From G963666705 sp963666705 (GTDB lineage Bacteria; Pseudomonadota; Alphaproteobacteria; CADEGL01): a stretch of DNA of 64,000 nucleotides. Made by a program: the position numbers and the translations under genes. Below the pieces are notes generated by a model. The model worked only from the letters and a program-made list of their open reading frames with translations. It was not told the origin of the DNA and did not search any database. Location: the NCBI GenBank assembly GCA_963666705.2, contig CAXXKO010000009.1, forward strand, positions 248,001-312,000, read 5' to 3'. Positions 8,482 through 17,185 of this stretch are shown here, piece after piece (within the stretch, counting starts at the first letter, position 1; each line of letters begins with the position of its first letter).

Positions 8482-9054
8482 ATGACACACAAACCGGGCT
8501 TGCGGGCCGTCTTCCTGGCGGCGATCCTCGCGGGGCTGGTCGGCGCCTGTCAGACGGCCGCCGACCTCCAGGATGCCTTCATCGGCGGCGACACGCCGAG
8601 TGAGGGTTATGGCGCGGCGAGCGGGGCGAAACTGACCCTGCCACCGGACTACAATCTGCGCCCCCCCGTGGGTGGGGGCGGCGTGAGCGACGGTGACGTG
8701 GCGGCCCAGGTGGCGCGCAAGCGGGTGTTCAACCTGGCGCCCCAGCAGCAGGCGTCGCTGGCGGCACCCGGCGGCGTGCTGGGCCAGCCGAGCCCCGGCG
8801 AGGTCTACCTCCTGGAGCGGGCGGGCATCTCCGCCGTCAATCCCAACATCCGCGAGGAGGTGGAGGTCGAAACCATCGAGATCGACGAAACCGACAGCCT
8901 GATGGTGGAGAAGCTGCTTAAGTGGCGGGACATGCCGCCCGAGGAGGTGGTGGTGACTTCGGTCGACGGCACCGTCGTCGAGGAGGAGGCAGTCGAGGAT
9001 ATCCCGCCGGTTATCATTCGCAAGCGCCGGGGCTTGCTCGAATCGGTCTTCTGA
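8482..9054 (+). CDS. BamF-like (DUF3035) outer-membrane lipoprotein
   Basis: A 190-residue protein with an N-terminal signal peptide ending in the lipobox LVGAC at about residue 24, so it is predicted to be lipidated and outer-membrane anchored. The body is low-complexity with a conserved LTLPPDYNLRPP motif near residue 55, typical of the DUF3035 family that includes alphaproteobacterial BamF, an accessory subunit of the beta-barrel assembly machine. The acidic C-terminal half ends in RKRRGLLESVF. A GGGAAAG ribosome-binding site precedes the ATG. Its place after lspA and before two M16 proteases suits an envelope role. Confidence 0.8.
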   Translation: MTHKPGLRAVFLAAILAGLVGACQTAADLQDAFIGGDTPSEGYGAASGAKLTLPPDYNLRPPVGGGGVSDGDVAAQVARKRVFNLAPQQQASLAAPGGVLGQPSPGEVYLLERAGISAVNPNIREEVEVETIEIDETDSLMVEKLLKWRDMPPEEVVVTSVDGTVVEEEAVEDIPPVIIRKRRGLLESVF

Positions 9055-9112
9055 ACCATGTCATGGGGCGGCGCACGGCGCGGCATCGTGCCGCGCGTCC
9101 GAGTTGAACCCG

Positions 9113-9125
9113 CCCCCCCCCCCCC
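9113..9125. repeat. homopolymeric tract of 13 C
   Basis: An uninterrupted C13 run ends 17 bases before the preferred GTG start of the first M16 protease. It is in the 5' leader if GTG 9143 is used. It lies inside the coding region if the in-frame TTG at 9104 is used. Tracts this long slip easily during replication and sequencing. Confidence 0.9.
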
Positions 9126-9142
9126 ATGTTGCCGGAGAGCCC

Positions 9143-10525
9143 GTGGCCCGCCTGAAGTCAGCCCGTCTCAGTGCCGCCGCCGTCCTGATCGCCGCCCTGC
9201 TCCCGGCGACTCCCGCGGCGGCAGGTGTCTTCAACCCCGAGTCATTCACTCTCGCGAACGGCCTCGAGGTCGTGGTGGTGGAGAACCACCGGGTCCCGGC
9301 CGTCACCCAGATGGTGTGGTACAGGGTCGGTGCCGCGGACGAGCCGGTCGGGAAATCTGGCGTGGCGCACTACCTTGAGCACCTCATGTTCAAGGGCACG
9401 GACCGCTTCCCGCCGGGCGAGTTCTCGCGCCTGGTGGCGGAGAGCGGCGGGCGCGAGAACGCCTTCACCGCCCAGGACTATACGGGCTACTACCAGACCG
9501 TGGCGCGCGACCGGCTCGAGCTCGTCATGGAGCTCGAGGCCGACCGCATGACCAACCTCCTGCTGTCCGCCGAGCTCGCCCGTCCCGAGCTCGCGGTCGT
9601 GCTCGAGGAGCGCCGCTCGCGCATCGAGAACGACCCCGGCTCGCGGCTGGGCGAGCAGCTCGGTGCCGCCCTCTACCTCAACCACCCCTACGGCACGCCG
9701 ATCATCGGCTGGATGCATGAGGTCGCGGCCCTGACCCCGGCCGATGCGATCGATTTCTACGAGCGGCACTACGCACCCAACAACGCCGTCCTGGTGTTCA
9801 GCGGGGACGTGACCGCCGAAGAGCTGCGCCCATTGGTGGAGAAGTATTACGGCGCCATACCGGCCCGTGAAATTGCACCCCGAGTCCGCCCGGCCGAGCC
9901 CCCGCCCGAGGCGGCACGCCGCGTGACCGTCGAAAGCGCACAGGTCCAGCAGCCGAGCTGGAGCCGCAGCTATCTCGCCCCCAGCTACATTACCGGCGAA
10001 GCCGAGCATGCCTATCCCCTCGAGGTGCTCGCCGAGGTGTTCGGCGGCAGCGCCACCAGCCAGCTCTACCGCCGCCTGGTGGTGGAGCGGAAGCTGGCCG
10101 TGGCCGCCGGGGCCTATTATTCGCCGGGGGCGATCGACCAGACCCAGTTCTCGATCTATGTCACGCCACGAAACGGCGTCGGCCTCGACGAGATAGAGGC
10201 GGCGGTCGACGAGGAGATCGCGGTCTTGCTGGCGGACGGGGTGGACGCGGCCGAGGTCGCGCGCGCGCGCGAGCGGCTCCAGGCCGCGGCGATCTACGCC
10301 CGCGACGGGCTTCAGGCCGGCGCCCGCTCGCTCGGCATGGCGCTCGCCGCGGGGCGCACCGTCGAGGACGTGGAAGCCTGGCCCGATCGCATCGGCGCCG
10401 TGACGGCCGAGGCTATCGACTTGGCCGCGCGCGCGGTGCTGCGGCCCGCGCGATCGGTCACGGGCCTGCTCCTCCCCGCCCCGGCGGGTGAGGCGGAGGC
10501 ACCCGCGGGCGAGGAGGACGGATGA
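9143..10525 (+). CDS. M16 family zinc metallopeptidase (catalytic partner)
   Basis: A periplasmic pitrilysin-type protease. A signal peptide covers roughly residues 1-28 (ends ATPAAA). The inverted zinc motif HYLEH sits in GVAHYLEHLMFKGT, with the downstream Glu expected in the ELEADRM region. I prefer GTG 9143 because it has a GGAGAG ribosome-binding site and starts directly at the signal peptide. TTG 9104 would add 13 Pro-rich residues translated through the C13 tract. Its stop overlaps the start of a second M16 gene by ATGA, so the two are translationally coupled and likely form the active/inactive heterodimer typical of bacterial M16 pairs. Confidence 0.92.
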   Translation: MARLKSARLSAAAVLIAALLPATPAAAGVFNPESFTLANGLEVVVVENHRVPAVTQMVWYRVGAADEPVGKSGVAHYLEHLMFKGTDRFPPGEFSRLVAESGGRENAFTAQDYTGYYQTVARDRLELVMELEADRMTNLLLSAELARPELAVVLEERRSRIENDPGSRLGEQLGAALYLNHPYGTPIIGWMHEVAALTPADAIDFYERHYAPNNAVLVFSGDVTAEELRPLVEKYYGAIPAREIAPRVRPAEPPPEAARRVTVESAQVQQPSWSRSYLAPSYITGEAEHAYPLEVLAEVFGGSATSQLYRRLVVERKLAVAAGAYYSPGAIDQTQFSIYVTPRNGVGLDEIEAAVDEEIAVLLADGVDAAEVARARERLQAAAIYARDGLQAGARSLGMALAAGRTVEDVEAWPDRIGAVTAEAIDLAARAVLRPARSVTGLLLPAPAGEAEAPAGEEDG

Positions 10526-11874
10526 TGGCCCACGCACGCCCGCTCGCGGCCCTCGTCCTGCTCGCCACCACCCTCCTCCTCCCGGGCCATGCCCGCGCGG
10601 CCGTCGAGATCGAGCGCGTGGTCAGCCCCGGCGGCATCGAGGCTTGGCTGGTCGAGGACCGGACCCTGCCGGTCATCGCCATGCGCATGGCTTTCCGCGG
10701 CGGCGCCGCCCTCGACCCGGCCGGGAAGGACGGCTTGGCCGAGATGGTGTCGAGCCTGCTCGACGAGGGTGCCGGCGGGATGGATTCGGAGGCCTTCCAG
10801 CGCGCGCTCGAGGACCTCGCCACTTCGTTCCGGTTCGACGCCGGCATGGATGCCTTCAGCGGCAGCCTGAAGACCCTCTCCGCCAACCGCGACGCCGCCT
10901 TCGACCTGGTGCGCCTCGCGCTCACGGCGCCGCGCTTCGACCCGGAGCCGGTGGAGCGCATCCGCAACGCCTTCCTGGCCCGCCTCGCGCGGGACGCGGA
11001 GGACCCGGATGACATCGCCGGGCGCACCTGGTGGCGCGCGGCCTTCCCCGAGCATCCCTACGGCCGGCGCCTGCGGGGGGAGCCCGAGACCATCGCCGCG
11101 GTCACGGCCGCGGATCTGGAGTGTTTCGTGGCCTCGCGCCTCGCGCGCGACAACCTGATCGTCGGCGTGGTGGGCGACATCGGCGCCGACGAGCTCGGCC
11201 CCCTCCTCGACCGCACCTTTGGCGGCCTGCGCGCGGCCTCGACCCCGGTCGAGGTGCCCGAGGCCGCGCCCGCGGCCGTCGGCGCCGTCATCATCGAGAC
11301 CCGCGATGTGCCCCAGAGCGTGGTCGTGTTCGGCGCCGCGGGCATCAGGCGGGACGATCCCGACTACTACGCCGCCTATGTCCTCAACCATATCCTCGGC
11401 GGCGGCAGCTTCAGCTCCCGCCTCTACCAGGAAGTGCGCGAGAAGCGCGGCCTCGCCTACGGCGTATACACATACCTCTATCCGCTCGATCGCGCCGCCC
11501 TCATCATGGGCGGGGTCGCGACCCAGAACGGGCGCGTCGCGGAAACCATCGACATAATTCGCGCGGAGTGGCAGCGGCTCGCCGAGGGCGGTGCGACGGC
11601 CGAGGAGCTCGCGGCCGCCAAGTCCTACATCAATGGCTCCTTCCCCTTGCGCTTTGGCAGCACCGGCGGCGTCGCCGGCCTCTTGGCCGCGATCCAAATG
11701 GACAATCTCGGCATCGACTATTTGGAACGCCGCCCCGCGCTGATCGACGCCGTCGGGGCCGAGGATGTGGCGCGCGTGGCACGCCGGCTGCTCGATGCCG
11801 AGGCGCTGACTTTCGTGGTGGTGGGGGCGCCCGAGGGCCTGGAACCCAAGCCGCCGCTCGAACGCAAGAGTTGA
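10522..11874 (+). CDS. M16 family peptidase-like protein (non-catalytic partner)
   Basis: A 450-residue secreted protein (signal peptide ending near HARA, residue 28) with the M16 fold. At the place of the zinc motif it has GLAEMVSSLLDEGAG, without the HxxEH residues, so it cannot bind catalytic zinc. It keeps the Arg/Tyr substrate-binding region of M16B partners (FSSRLYQEVREKRGLAYGV). Known M16B enzymes pair one chain with the zinc site and one with the Arg-Tyr pair, which fits the ATGA overlap with the gene upstream. The protein substrate is unknown. Confidence 0.9.
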   Translation: MMAHARPLAALVLLATTLLLPGHARAAVEIERVVSPGGIEAWLVEDRTLPVIAMRMAFRGGAALDPAGKDGLAEMVSSLLDEGAGGMDSEAFQRALEDLATSFRFDAGMDAFSGSLKTLSANRDAAFDLVRLALTAPRFDPEPVERIRNAFLARLARDAEDPDDIAGRTWWRAAFPEHPYGRRLRGEPETIAAVTAADLECFVASRLARDNLIVGVVGDIGADELGPLLDRTFGGLRAASTPVEVPEAAPAAVGAVIIETRDVPQSVVVFGAAGIRRDDPDYYAAYVLNHILGGGSFSSRLYQEVREKRGLAYGVYTYLYPLDRAALIMGGVATQNGRVAETIDIIRAEWQRLAEGGATAEELAAAKSYINGSFPLRFGSTGGVAGLLAAIQMDNLGIDYLERRPALIDAVGAEDVARVARRLLDAEALTFVVVGAPEGLEPKPPLERKS

Positions 11875-11892
11875 GCGCGCCGCCGCCCGCGC

Positions 11893-13212
11893 ATGGCTGG
11901 CATTGTTCCCTACACCCATGAGGTCGAGGCCTGCGTCACCGGCGCGGGCGGGCTCGGGCGCGCGGATTTCGAATCTGTCCTCGAAGAGGCGGGCCCGGCC
12001 GTCGAAGCCATCCGCCGCTGGCTCCGGGAGAGATGCCAGCCCTTCCTCGCCCTGCCCGGCGCGCGCGACGACCTGGCCGGGATCGAGGCGGTGGCACAAC
12101 GCCACCGCGAGGCGTTCGAGCTGGTGGTCGTTCTCGGCACCGGCGGTTCGAGCCTCGGCGGGCAGAGCCTCGTCGCCGTCGAGCAGCCCGCCTTCCCCGG
12201 TATTCGGCCCGGGCCACGGGTTCTGTTCATGGAGAACATCGACCCGCATAGCTTCGCCGGGCTCCTGCGTGCGGCCGACCTCGGCCATACTGGCTTCATC
12301 GCCATCTCGCGGTCGGGCGAGACGGCCGAGGCGCTGGCCCAGTTCTCCGTCTGCCGCGCCGCCATGCGCGAAGCGATCGATGGCGACCGGCTCGCGCGCC
12401 ATTTCACGGTCGTCACCAAGCCGGGGTCTAACCCGCTGCGCCGCATGGCGGAAGCAATGGGCGTCCGCGTCCTCGATCACGACCCGAAGCTCGGCGGCCG
12501 CTTCTCCGCCCTCTCCATCACCGGCCTGCTGCCGGCCACGATTGCCGGCGTGGACGCCCTCGCCGCACGCGCGGGCGCCCAGGCGGTGCTCGATGGGATG
12601 CTCGGGGCCGCGGGCCCGGGCGACTGCGCGCCCGCCGTGGGCGCCGCCATATCGATCGGGCTGCTGCGCGCGCGCGGCATCGGGGCGACTGTCCTCATGC
12701 CCTATTGCGACCGCCTGGCCCCCTTCGCGCGCTGGTTCCGTCAGCTCTGGGCCGAAAGCCTCGGCAAGGACGGCAACGGCACGACCCCCATCGCCGCCAT
12801 GGGGACCGTGGACCAGCATAGCCAGCTCCAGCTCTACCTCGACGGCCCGGCCGATAAGATGTTCACGATTCTGACGGTTGCGCCCGGGGCCGACGATCTG
12901 CCCATGCCGCGGCATGAAGGGGCCGGGGGCGAGCCCGGCTGGCTCGCCGGGCGGACCATGGGCGCCCTCCTCCAGGCCTCGGCGCGGGCCACGGCCGAGG
13001 CCCTGACGGCACGCGGCCGGCCCGTGCGCGCCATCCATCTGGCCAAGCTCGACGCCGCGTCGATCGGTGCCATGATGATGCACTTCATGTTGGAGACCGT
13101 GATCGCGGCGCATCTCTTGGGCGTTGACCCGTTCGACCAGCCCGCGGTAGAACAAGGCAAGGCACTTACTCGTGACCTCGTGGGCGCCGAGCCGACCCAT
13201 GAGGAGGCTTGA
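11893..13212 (+). CDS. pgi: glucose-6-phosphate isomerase
   Basis: Interconverts glucose 6-phosphate and fructose 6-phosphate. The SIS fold shows VVLGTGGSSLGGQSL near residue 80, the phosphate-binding SRSGETAEAL near 137, the catalytic Glu region LWAESLGKDGNGTTP near 280, and the C-terminal His/Lys segments (DQHSQLQLYLDGP, then a Lys near the C terminus in EQGKALTRDL). At 439 residues it is of the compact bacterial type. The ATG start follows the M16 pair by 18 bp. The end abuts mutL, so the run 9-15 kb may be one transcript. Confidence 0.93.
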   Translation: MAGIVPYTHEVEACVTGAGGLGRADFESVLEEAGPAVEAIRRWLRERCQPFLALPGARDDLAGIEAVAQRHREAFELVVVLGTGGSSLGGQSLVAVEQPAFPGIRPGPRVLFMENIDPHSFAGLLRAADLGHTGFIAISRSGETAEALAQFSVCRAAMREAIDGDRLARHFTVVTKPGSNPLRRMAEAMGVRVLDHDPKLGGRFSALSITGLLPATIAGVDALAARAGAQAVLDGMLGAAGPGDCAPAVGAAISIGLLRARGIGATVLMPYCDRLAPFARWFRQLWAESLGKDGNGTTPIAAMGTVDQHSQLQLYLDGPADKMFTILTVAPGADDLPMPRHEGAGGEPGWLAGRTMGALLQASARATAEALTARGRPVRAIHLAKLDAASIGAMMMHFMLETVIAAHLLGVDPFDQPAVEQGKALTRDLVGAEPTHEEA

Positions 13213-13247
13213 GCCCGCCACGACATGACCGCGCAAACGAGATCACC

Positions 13248-15038
13248 GTGACCATCCGCCGCCTGCCCGAGGGCCTCGTCAACCGCATCGCCGCCGGCGA
13301 GGTGGTGGAGCGCCCGGCCTCGGCGGTCAAGGAGCTGGTCGAGAACGCCATCGACGCCGGGGCGTCGCGCATCGAGGTGGTGATGCGGGACGGTGGGCGC
13401 ACCCTCGCCTCGGTCACCGACGACGGGCGCGGCATGACGCGGGAGGAGCTGCCGCTCGCCGTCGCACGCCACGCCACCTCGAAGCTGCCGGGCGAGGACC
13501 TGACTCGCATCGTGAGCCTCGGCTTCCGGGGCGAGGCGCTGCCCTCGATCGGCTCGGTCTGCCGCATGACCATCACCAGCCGGGCGCGCGGCGCCGACGC
13601 GGCCTGGTCGCTCGCGCTCGAAGGCGGGCGCGTCGGCGAGCCCACGCCGGCCGCGCATCCGCCCGGCACCCGGGTCGAGCTGCGCGACCTCTTCTACGCG
13701 ACGCCGGCGCGGCTCAAGTTCCTCAAGGCCGAGCGCACCGAGCTGGGCCACGCCATCGATGCCGTCAACCGTCTGGCCATGGCCCATCCCGGGATTGCCT
13801 TCGCCCTCTCGGACGGGCAGCGCGCGCCGATCCGCCTGAGCGCCGCCCAGGGCGAGCTGTTCGACGCCCGGCTCGCGCGCCTGGGCGCCATCATGGGGCG
13901 TGAGTTCGCCGAGAACGCCCTCCCGATCCGCGCCGAGCGCGAGGGGCTGCGCCTCGCCGGCCATGCCGGGCTCCCCACCCTCAACCGCGCCAATTCCCAG
14001 GCCCAGTACCTGTTCGTCAATGGCCGGCCGGTGCGGGACCGGCTGCTCCACGGCGCCGTGCGCGGGGCTTACCAGGACTTCCTCTCACGCCACCGGCACC
14101 CCATGGTGGCCCTCTTCCTCGACTGCCCGCCCGATGCGGTGGACGTGAACGTCCACCCGACCAAGGCCGAGGTCCGCTTCAGCGATACCGGGCTCGTGCG
14201 CGGCCTCATCGTCGGCGCGCTGCGCCACGCCCTCGCCGAAGCCGGCCACCGTGCTTCGACCACGGTGTCGGCGGCGGCGCTCGGCGCCATGCGGCCCGGG
14301 ACCGGGGCCAGTCTGCCCTACGCGCAGGCACCCGCACGCGTGCCGCGCGGCCTCGCCGAGCAGGCGGTGGCCTTCCAGGGGCCCACCCCGTTCGGCGGCC
14401 TGGGCGGGCCCTCGGCCGCGCCGGGCGCTGGCTCGGATGGGCGCGCGGGAGGAAGCGAAAATCCACTCGGTGCCGCGCGGGCGCAGGTGCACGAGACCTA
14501 TATCGTCGCCCAGACAGCGGACGGCATCGTCATCGTCGACCAGCACGCGGCCCATGAGCGCCTGGTGCACGAGCGTATGAAGGCGGCGCTCGAGGATGGC
14601 GGCGTCCAGCGCCAGGGCCTGCTCCTGCCCGAGGTGGTGGAGCTCGAGGAGGCCGCTGTCGCCCGCCTCGCGGCCCGTGCTGAGGAGCTGGCCGAGCTCG
14701 GCCTCACTCTCGAGGCCTTCGGCCCCGGCGCGGTGGTGGTGCGCGACGTGCCGGCACTCCTCGGTGAAGTCAACGTCCAGGGTCTCGTCCGCGACCTGGC
14801 CGACGAATTGGCGGAGATGGGCGAGACGCTCGCCCTCAAGGAGCGGCTCGAGGCCGTGTGCGGCTCCATGGCGTGCCACGGCAGCGTGCGTGCCGGCCGG
14901 CGCCTCAACGCCGACGAGATGAACGCGCTCCTGCGCCAGATGGAGGCGACGCCCCATTCCGGCCAATGCATCCACGGCCGCCCCACCTACGTCGAGTTGA
15001 AGCTCGCCGACATCGAGCGCCTCTTCGGCCGGCGGTAG
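13248..15038 (+). CDS. mutL: DNA mismatch repair protein MutL
   Basis: Couples mismatch recognition by MutS to strand incision. The N-terminal GHKL ATPase has ENAIDAGA, DDGRGM and FRGEALPSIGSV. The C-terminal endonuclease motif DQHAAHERLVHE is present, so this is the nicking type of MutL found in organisms without MutH. GTG 13248 gives the canonical start MTIRRLPEGLVNRIAAGEVV. A TTG 39 bases upstream, overlapping pgi, is possible but adds an unconserved N terminus. The C terminus (DIERLFGRR) is typical. Length is 596 residues. Confidence 0.96.
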   Translation: MTIRRLPEGLVNRIAAGEVVERPASAVKELVENAIDAGASRIEVVMRDGGRTLASVTDDGRGMTREELPLAVARHATSKLPGEDLTRIVSLGFRGEALPSIGSVCRMTITSRARGADAAWSLALEGGRVGEPTPAAHPPGTRVELRDLFYATPARLKFLKAERTELGHAIDAVNRLAMAHPGIAFALSDGQRAPIRLSAAQGELFDARLARLGAIMGREFAENALPIRAEREGLRLAGHAGLPTLNRANSQAQYLFVNGRPVRDRLLHGAVRGAYQDFLSRHRHPMVALFLDCPPDAVDVNVHPTKAEVRFSDTGLVRGLIVGALRHALAEAGHRASTTVSAAALGAMRPGTGASLPYAQAPARVPRGLAEQAVAFQGPTPFGGLGGPSAAPGAGSDGRAGGSENPLGAARAQVHETYIVAQTADGIVIVDQHAAHERLVHERMKAALEDGGVQRQGLLLPEVVELEEAAVARLAARAEELAELGLTLEAFGPGAVVVRDVPALLGEVNVQGLVRDLADELAEMGETLALKERLEAVCGSMACHGSVRAGRRLNADEMNALLRQMEATPHSGQCIHGRPTYVELKLADIERLFGRR

Positions 15039-15049
15039 GGAGCGCGAAC

Positions 15050-16009
15050 ATGACTGAGCTTGAAGGCAGGCGGGCGCTGGTGACGGGGGCGGCGAGCGGG
15101 ATCGGGCTTGCCATCGCCCGGGCCTATGCCGCCGCCGGCGCGCGGATCGTGATCCAGGATATCGACCCCGAGAGTGCCGAGGCGGCGGCGGACGCGCTGC
15201 GGGGGACCGGCGCGGAGGCGCTCGCCGTCGGCGGCTCGGTGGCCGACCCGGGTGACGTGTCAGCGGCTTTCGCTGCCATGGACGCCGCCATGGGCGGCAT
15301 CGACATCCTGGTCAACAATGCCGGCATCGCCGACAACAAGCCCACCCTCGAGATGGTGCCGGCCGACTGGGACCCAACCATGGATGTGAACCTGCGCGGC
15401 GCGTTCCCGTGCGCGCGCGAGGCGGGCGAACGCATGTGCGCCCAGGGCGCGGGCGCCATTGTCAATATCTCGTCCATCTGGGGCATCGCGGCGGCGCCCG
15501 AGCGCCTCGCCTACACGGTCGCCAAGCACGGCATCGTCGCCATGACCAAGGTGCTGGCCAACGAATGGGCGGATCGCGGCGTGCGGGTCAACGCCATCTC
15601 ACCCGGCTTCACCGAAACCCCGATGCTGCGCGGCAAGATCGATGCCGGCGACCTCGATGCGGGCCAGCTCACCCGGCGCACGCCCATGGGTCGCCTTTGC
15701 CGGCCCGAGGAAGTTGCCGATCTGGCCCTGTTCCTGGCCTCGGACAGGGCGTCCTTCATCACCGGCCAGGCCATCGCCGTCGATGGCGGCTGGACCTCCT
15801 ATGCATTCATCGAGGACTGGCTCGAGTCCCGGAAGCGGAGGAACGCGAACCGCGAGCGGCCGTATCGGCGCTCGTCGATGGCCTCGAAGCCGGCGGGCGG
15901 GGCGAAGGGCGCGGCGCCGCCATGCTCGAGAACCACGACCGCGCCAGGCGCGAGCCAGCCCGCGGCCGCGAGCGCCGCGAGGGCGGGCGCCGCGAGGCCG
16001 GTCCCGTAA
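15050..16009 (+). CDS. SDR family oxidoreductase with read-through C-terminal tail
   Basis: An NAD(P)-dependent short-chain dehydrogenase of the FabG-like classical type. The cofactor motif is TGAASGIG near residue 12, with NNAG near 88, catalytic Ser in NISS, and Tyr/Lys in YTVAK. It ends its recognisable fold at VDGGWTSYAF near residue 250. A Ser/Arg/Ala-rich tail of about 65 residues with no SDR counterpart continues to a stop at 16009. That tail overlaps the 3' end of the convergent rsmD by 211 bp. Substrate unknown. The tail is probably loss of an earlier stop codon or a sequence error. Confidence 0.85.
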   Translation: MTELEGRRALVTGAASGIGLAIARAYAAAGARIVIQDIDPESAEAAADALRGTGAEALAVGGSVADPGDVSAAFAAMDAAMGGIDILVNNAGIADNKPTLEMVPADWDPTMDVNLRGAFPCAREAGERMCAQGAGAIVNISSIWGIAAAPERLAYTVAKHGIVAMTKVLANEWADRGVRVNAISPGFTETPMLRGKIDAGDLDAGQLTRRTPMGRLCRPEEVADLALFLASDRASFITGQAIAVDGGWTSYAFIEDWLESRKRRNANRERPYRRSSMASKPAGGAKGAAPPCSRTTTAPGASQPAAASAARAGAARPVP

Positions 16010-16389
16010 GGCGGGTCGAGGAAGGCGAGGTCCGCGGGCGCGGAGGCGAACGGCGGGCGCGCCGCGTCGGTGCGCGAGACGTGGCACTGCTCCTCCTCCC
16101 CCAGGCTCTCGATGTTGCGCCGCAGGCATTGCAGCGCCACCGGATCGCGCTCCATGAAGGTTGCGTGCGCAGCCCCGCGCGAGAGCGCCTCGAACCCCAT
16201 GGCGCCGGTGCCGGCGAAGGCGTCGAGCACCCGCGCGCCGTCGAGCACCGATCCCCCATCCGGGCCCAAGCGGCCATGGGCGAGCACGTTGAAGACCCCT
16301 TCGCGCGCCCGGTCCGACGTGGGCCTGACAGAATCGCCCGCCGGTGCCGAGAGGCGGCGGCCGCGATGCCTACCGGCGACGATTCGCAC
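15799..16389 (-). CDS. rsmD: 16S rRNA (guanine(966)-N(2))-methyltransferase
   Basis: SAM-dependent N2-methylation of G966 in 16S rRNA. The start GTG at 16389 gives the standard RsmD opening MRIVAGRHRGRRLSAP, followed by RPTSDRAREGVFNVL. The SAM site is LDAFAGTGAMGFEALSRGA and the catalytic motif is FLDPPYGTGL. The 196-residue length is normal. It overlaps the upstream pseudouridine synthase gene by 20 bp, so the two are probably co-transcribed. Its last 211 bp are antisense to the extended SDR gene. Confidence 0.94.
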   Translation of the reverse strand: MRIVAGRHRGRRLSAPAGDSVRPTSDRAREGVFNVLAHGRLGPDGGSVLDGARVLDAFAGTGAMGFEALSRGAAHATFMERDPVALQCLRRNIESLGEEEQCHVSRTDAARPPFASAPADLAFLDPPYGTGLAAPALAALAAAGWLAPGAVVVLEHGGAAPFAPPAGFEAIDERRYGRSRFAFLRFRDSSQSSMNA

Positions 16390-17185
16390 GGCGCGCCCGC
16401 GCGGACGGGGTGGGCTCGAGCCGGGCGCCGAGCTGCTCGCGCAGCACCCGCCTGGGCACCTCGGCCACCGCCCCGCGCGCGAGGTTGCCGAGCTGGAAGG
16501 GGCCATAGGCCGTGCGGATGAGGCGGTTCACCTCGAGGCCGAGATGCTCGCACACCCGGCGCACCTCCCGGTTTCGGCCCTCGACGAGGGTCATGGTGAG
16601 CCAGGCGTTCGCACCCTGGACCTTGTCGAGCCGGGCTTCTATGGGGCCGTAGCGCAGGCCCGAAACGGTGACGCCGCCGGCGAGCGCGGCGAGGCGCCCC
16701 TCGTCCGGCGTGCCGTGTACACGCACCCGGTAGCGGCGCTTCCAACCCGTCGCCGGCAGCTCGAGATGGCGCGCGATCGCGCCGTCGTTGGTCAGCAGCA
16801 GCAGGCCCTCGGAGCTGAGATCGAGCCGGCCGATGGTGATGACCCGCGGCAGCTCCGGCGGCAGCGCGTCGAAGATGGTGCGCCGGCCCTGGGGGTCGCG
16901 GTCCGTGGTGACGAGGCCGGCCGGCTTGTGATAGCGCCACAGGCGCGTGGCCTCGGCCGCCGGCAGGGGCTTGCCGTCGACCTCGACGCGCGTCCCGGGC
17001 CCGACGATGACCGCGGGCGTCGCGATCACCGCGCCGTCGACCTTGACCCGGCCCTCGACGATCCAGCGCTCGGCCTCGCGGCGGGAGCAGAGGCCCGCCC
17101 GGGCCATGACCTTGGCGATGCGCTCTCCCTTGGCCTCGTCCGGACCGGCCGTGGCGGCCGGGCGCTCAGCGCGCGAGCCAGCCAC
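16370..17185 (-). CDS. RsuA/RluB family rRNA pseudouridine synthase
   Basis: Isomerises a uridine in rRNA to pseudouridine. An N-terminal S4 RNA-binding domain (ERIAKVMARAGLCSRREAER) is followed by the catalytic domain with Asp in GRLDLSSEGLLLLTNDG and the closing motif LVEGRNREVRRVCEHLGLEV. Domain order and the S4 sequence resemble RluB (23S U2605), but RsuA or RluE specificity cannot be excluded. GTG 17185 is the only start that keeps the S4 domain intact. It overlaps the end of the preceding SDR gene by 20 bp. A short Arg-rich tail ends the protein. Confidence 0.9.
   Translation of the reverse strand: MAGSRAERPAATAGPDEAKGERIAKVMARAGLCSRREAERWIVEGRVKVDGAVIATPAVIVGPGTRVEVDGKPLPAAEATRLWRYHKPAGLVTTDRDPQGRRTIFDALPPELPRVITIGRLDLSSEGLLLLTNDGAIARHLELPATGWKRRYRVRVHGTPDEGRLAALAGGVTVSGLRYGPIEARLDKVQGANAWLTMTLVEGRNREVRRVCEHLGLEVNRLIRTAYGPFQLGNLARGAVAEVPRRVLREQLGARLEPTPSARARRANRRR

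Noticed and set aside
10312..13236. 974-codon minus-strand open frame across the M16 pair and pgi
   Set aside because: Shadow frame over three well-supported genes, rich in His/Gly/Arg with no motif.
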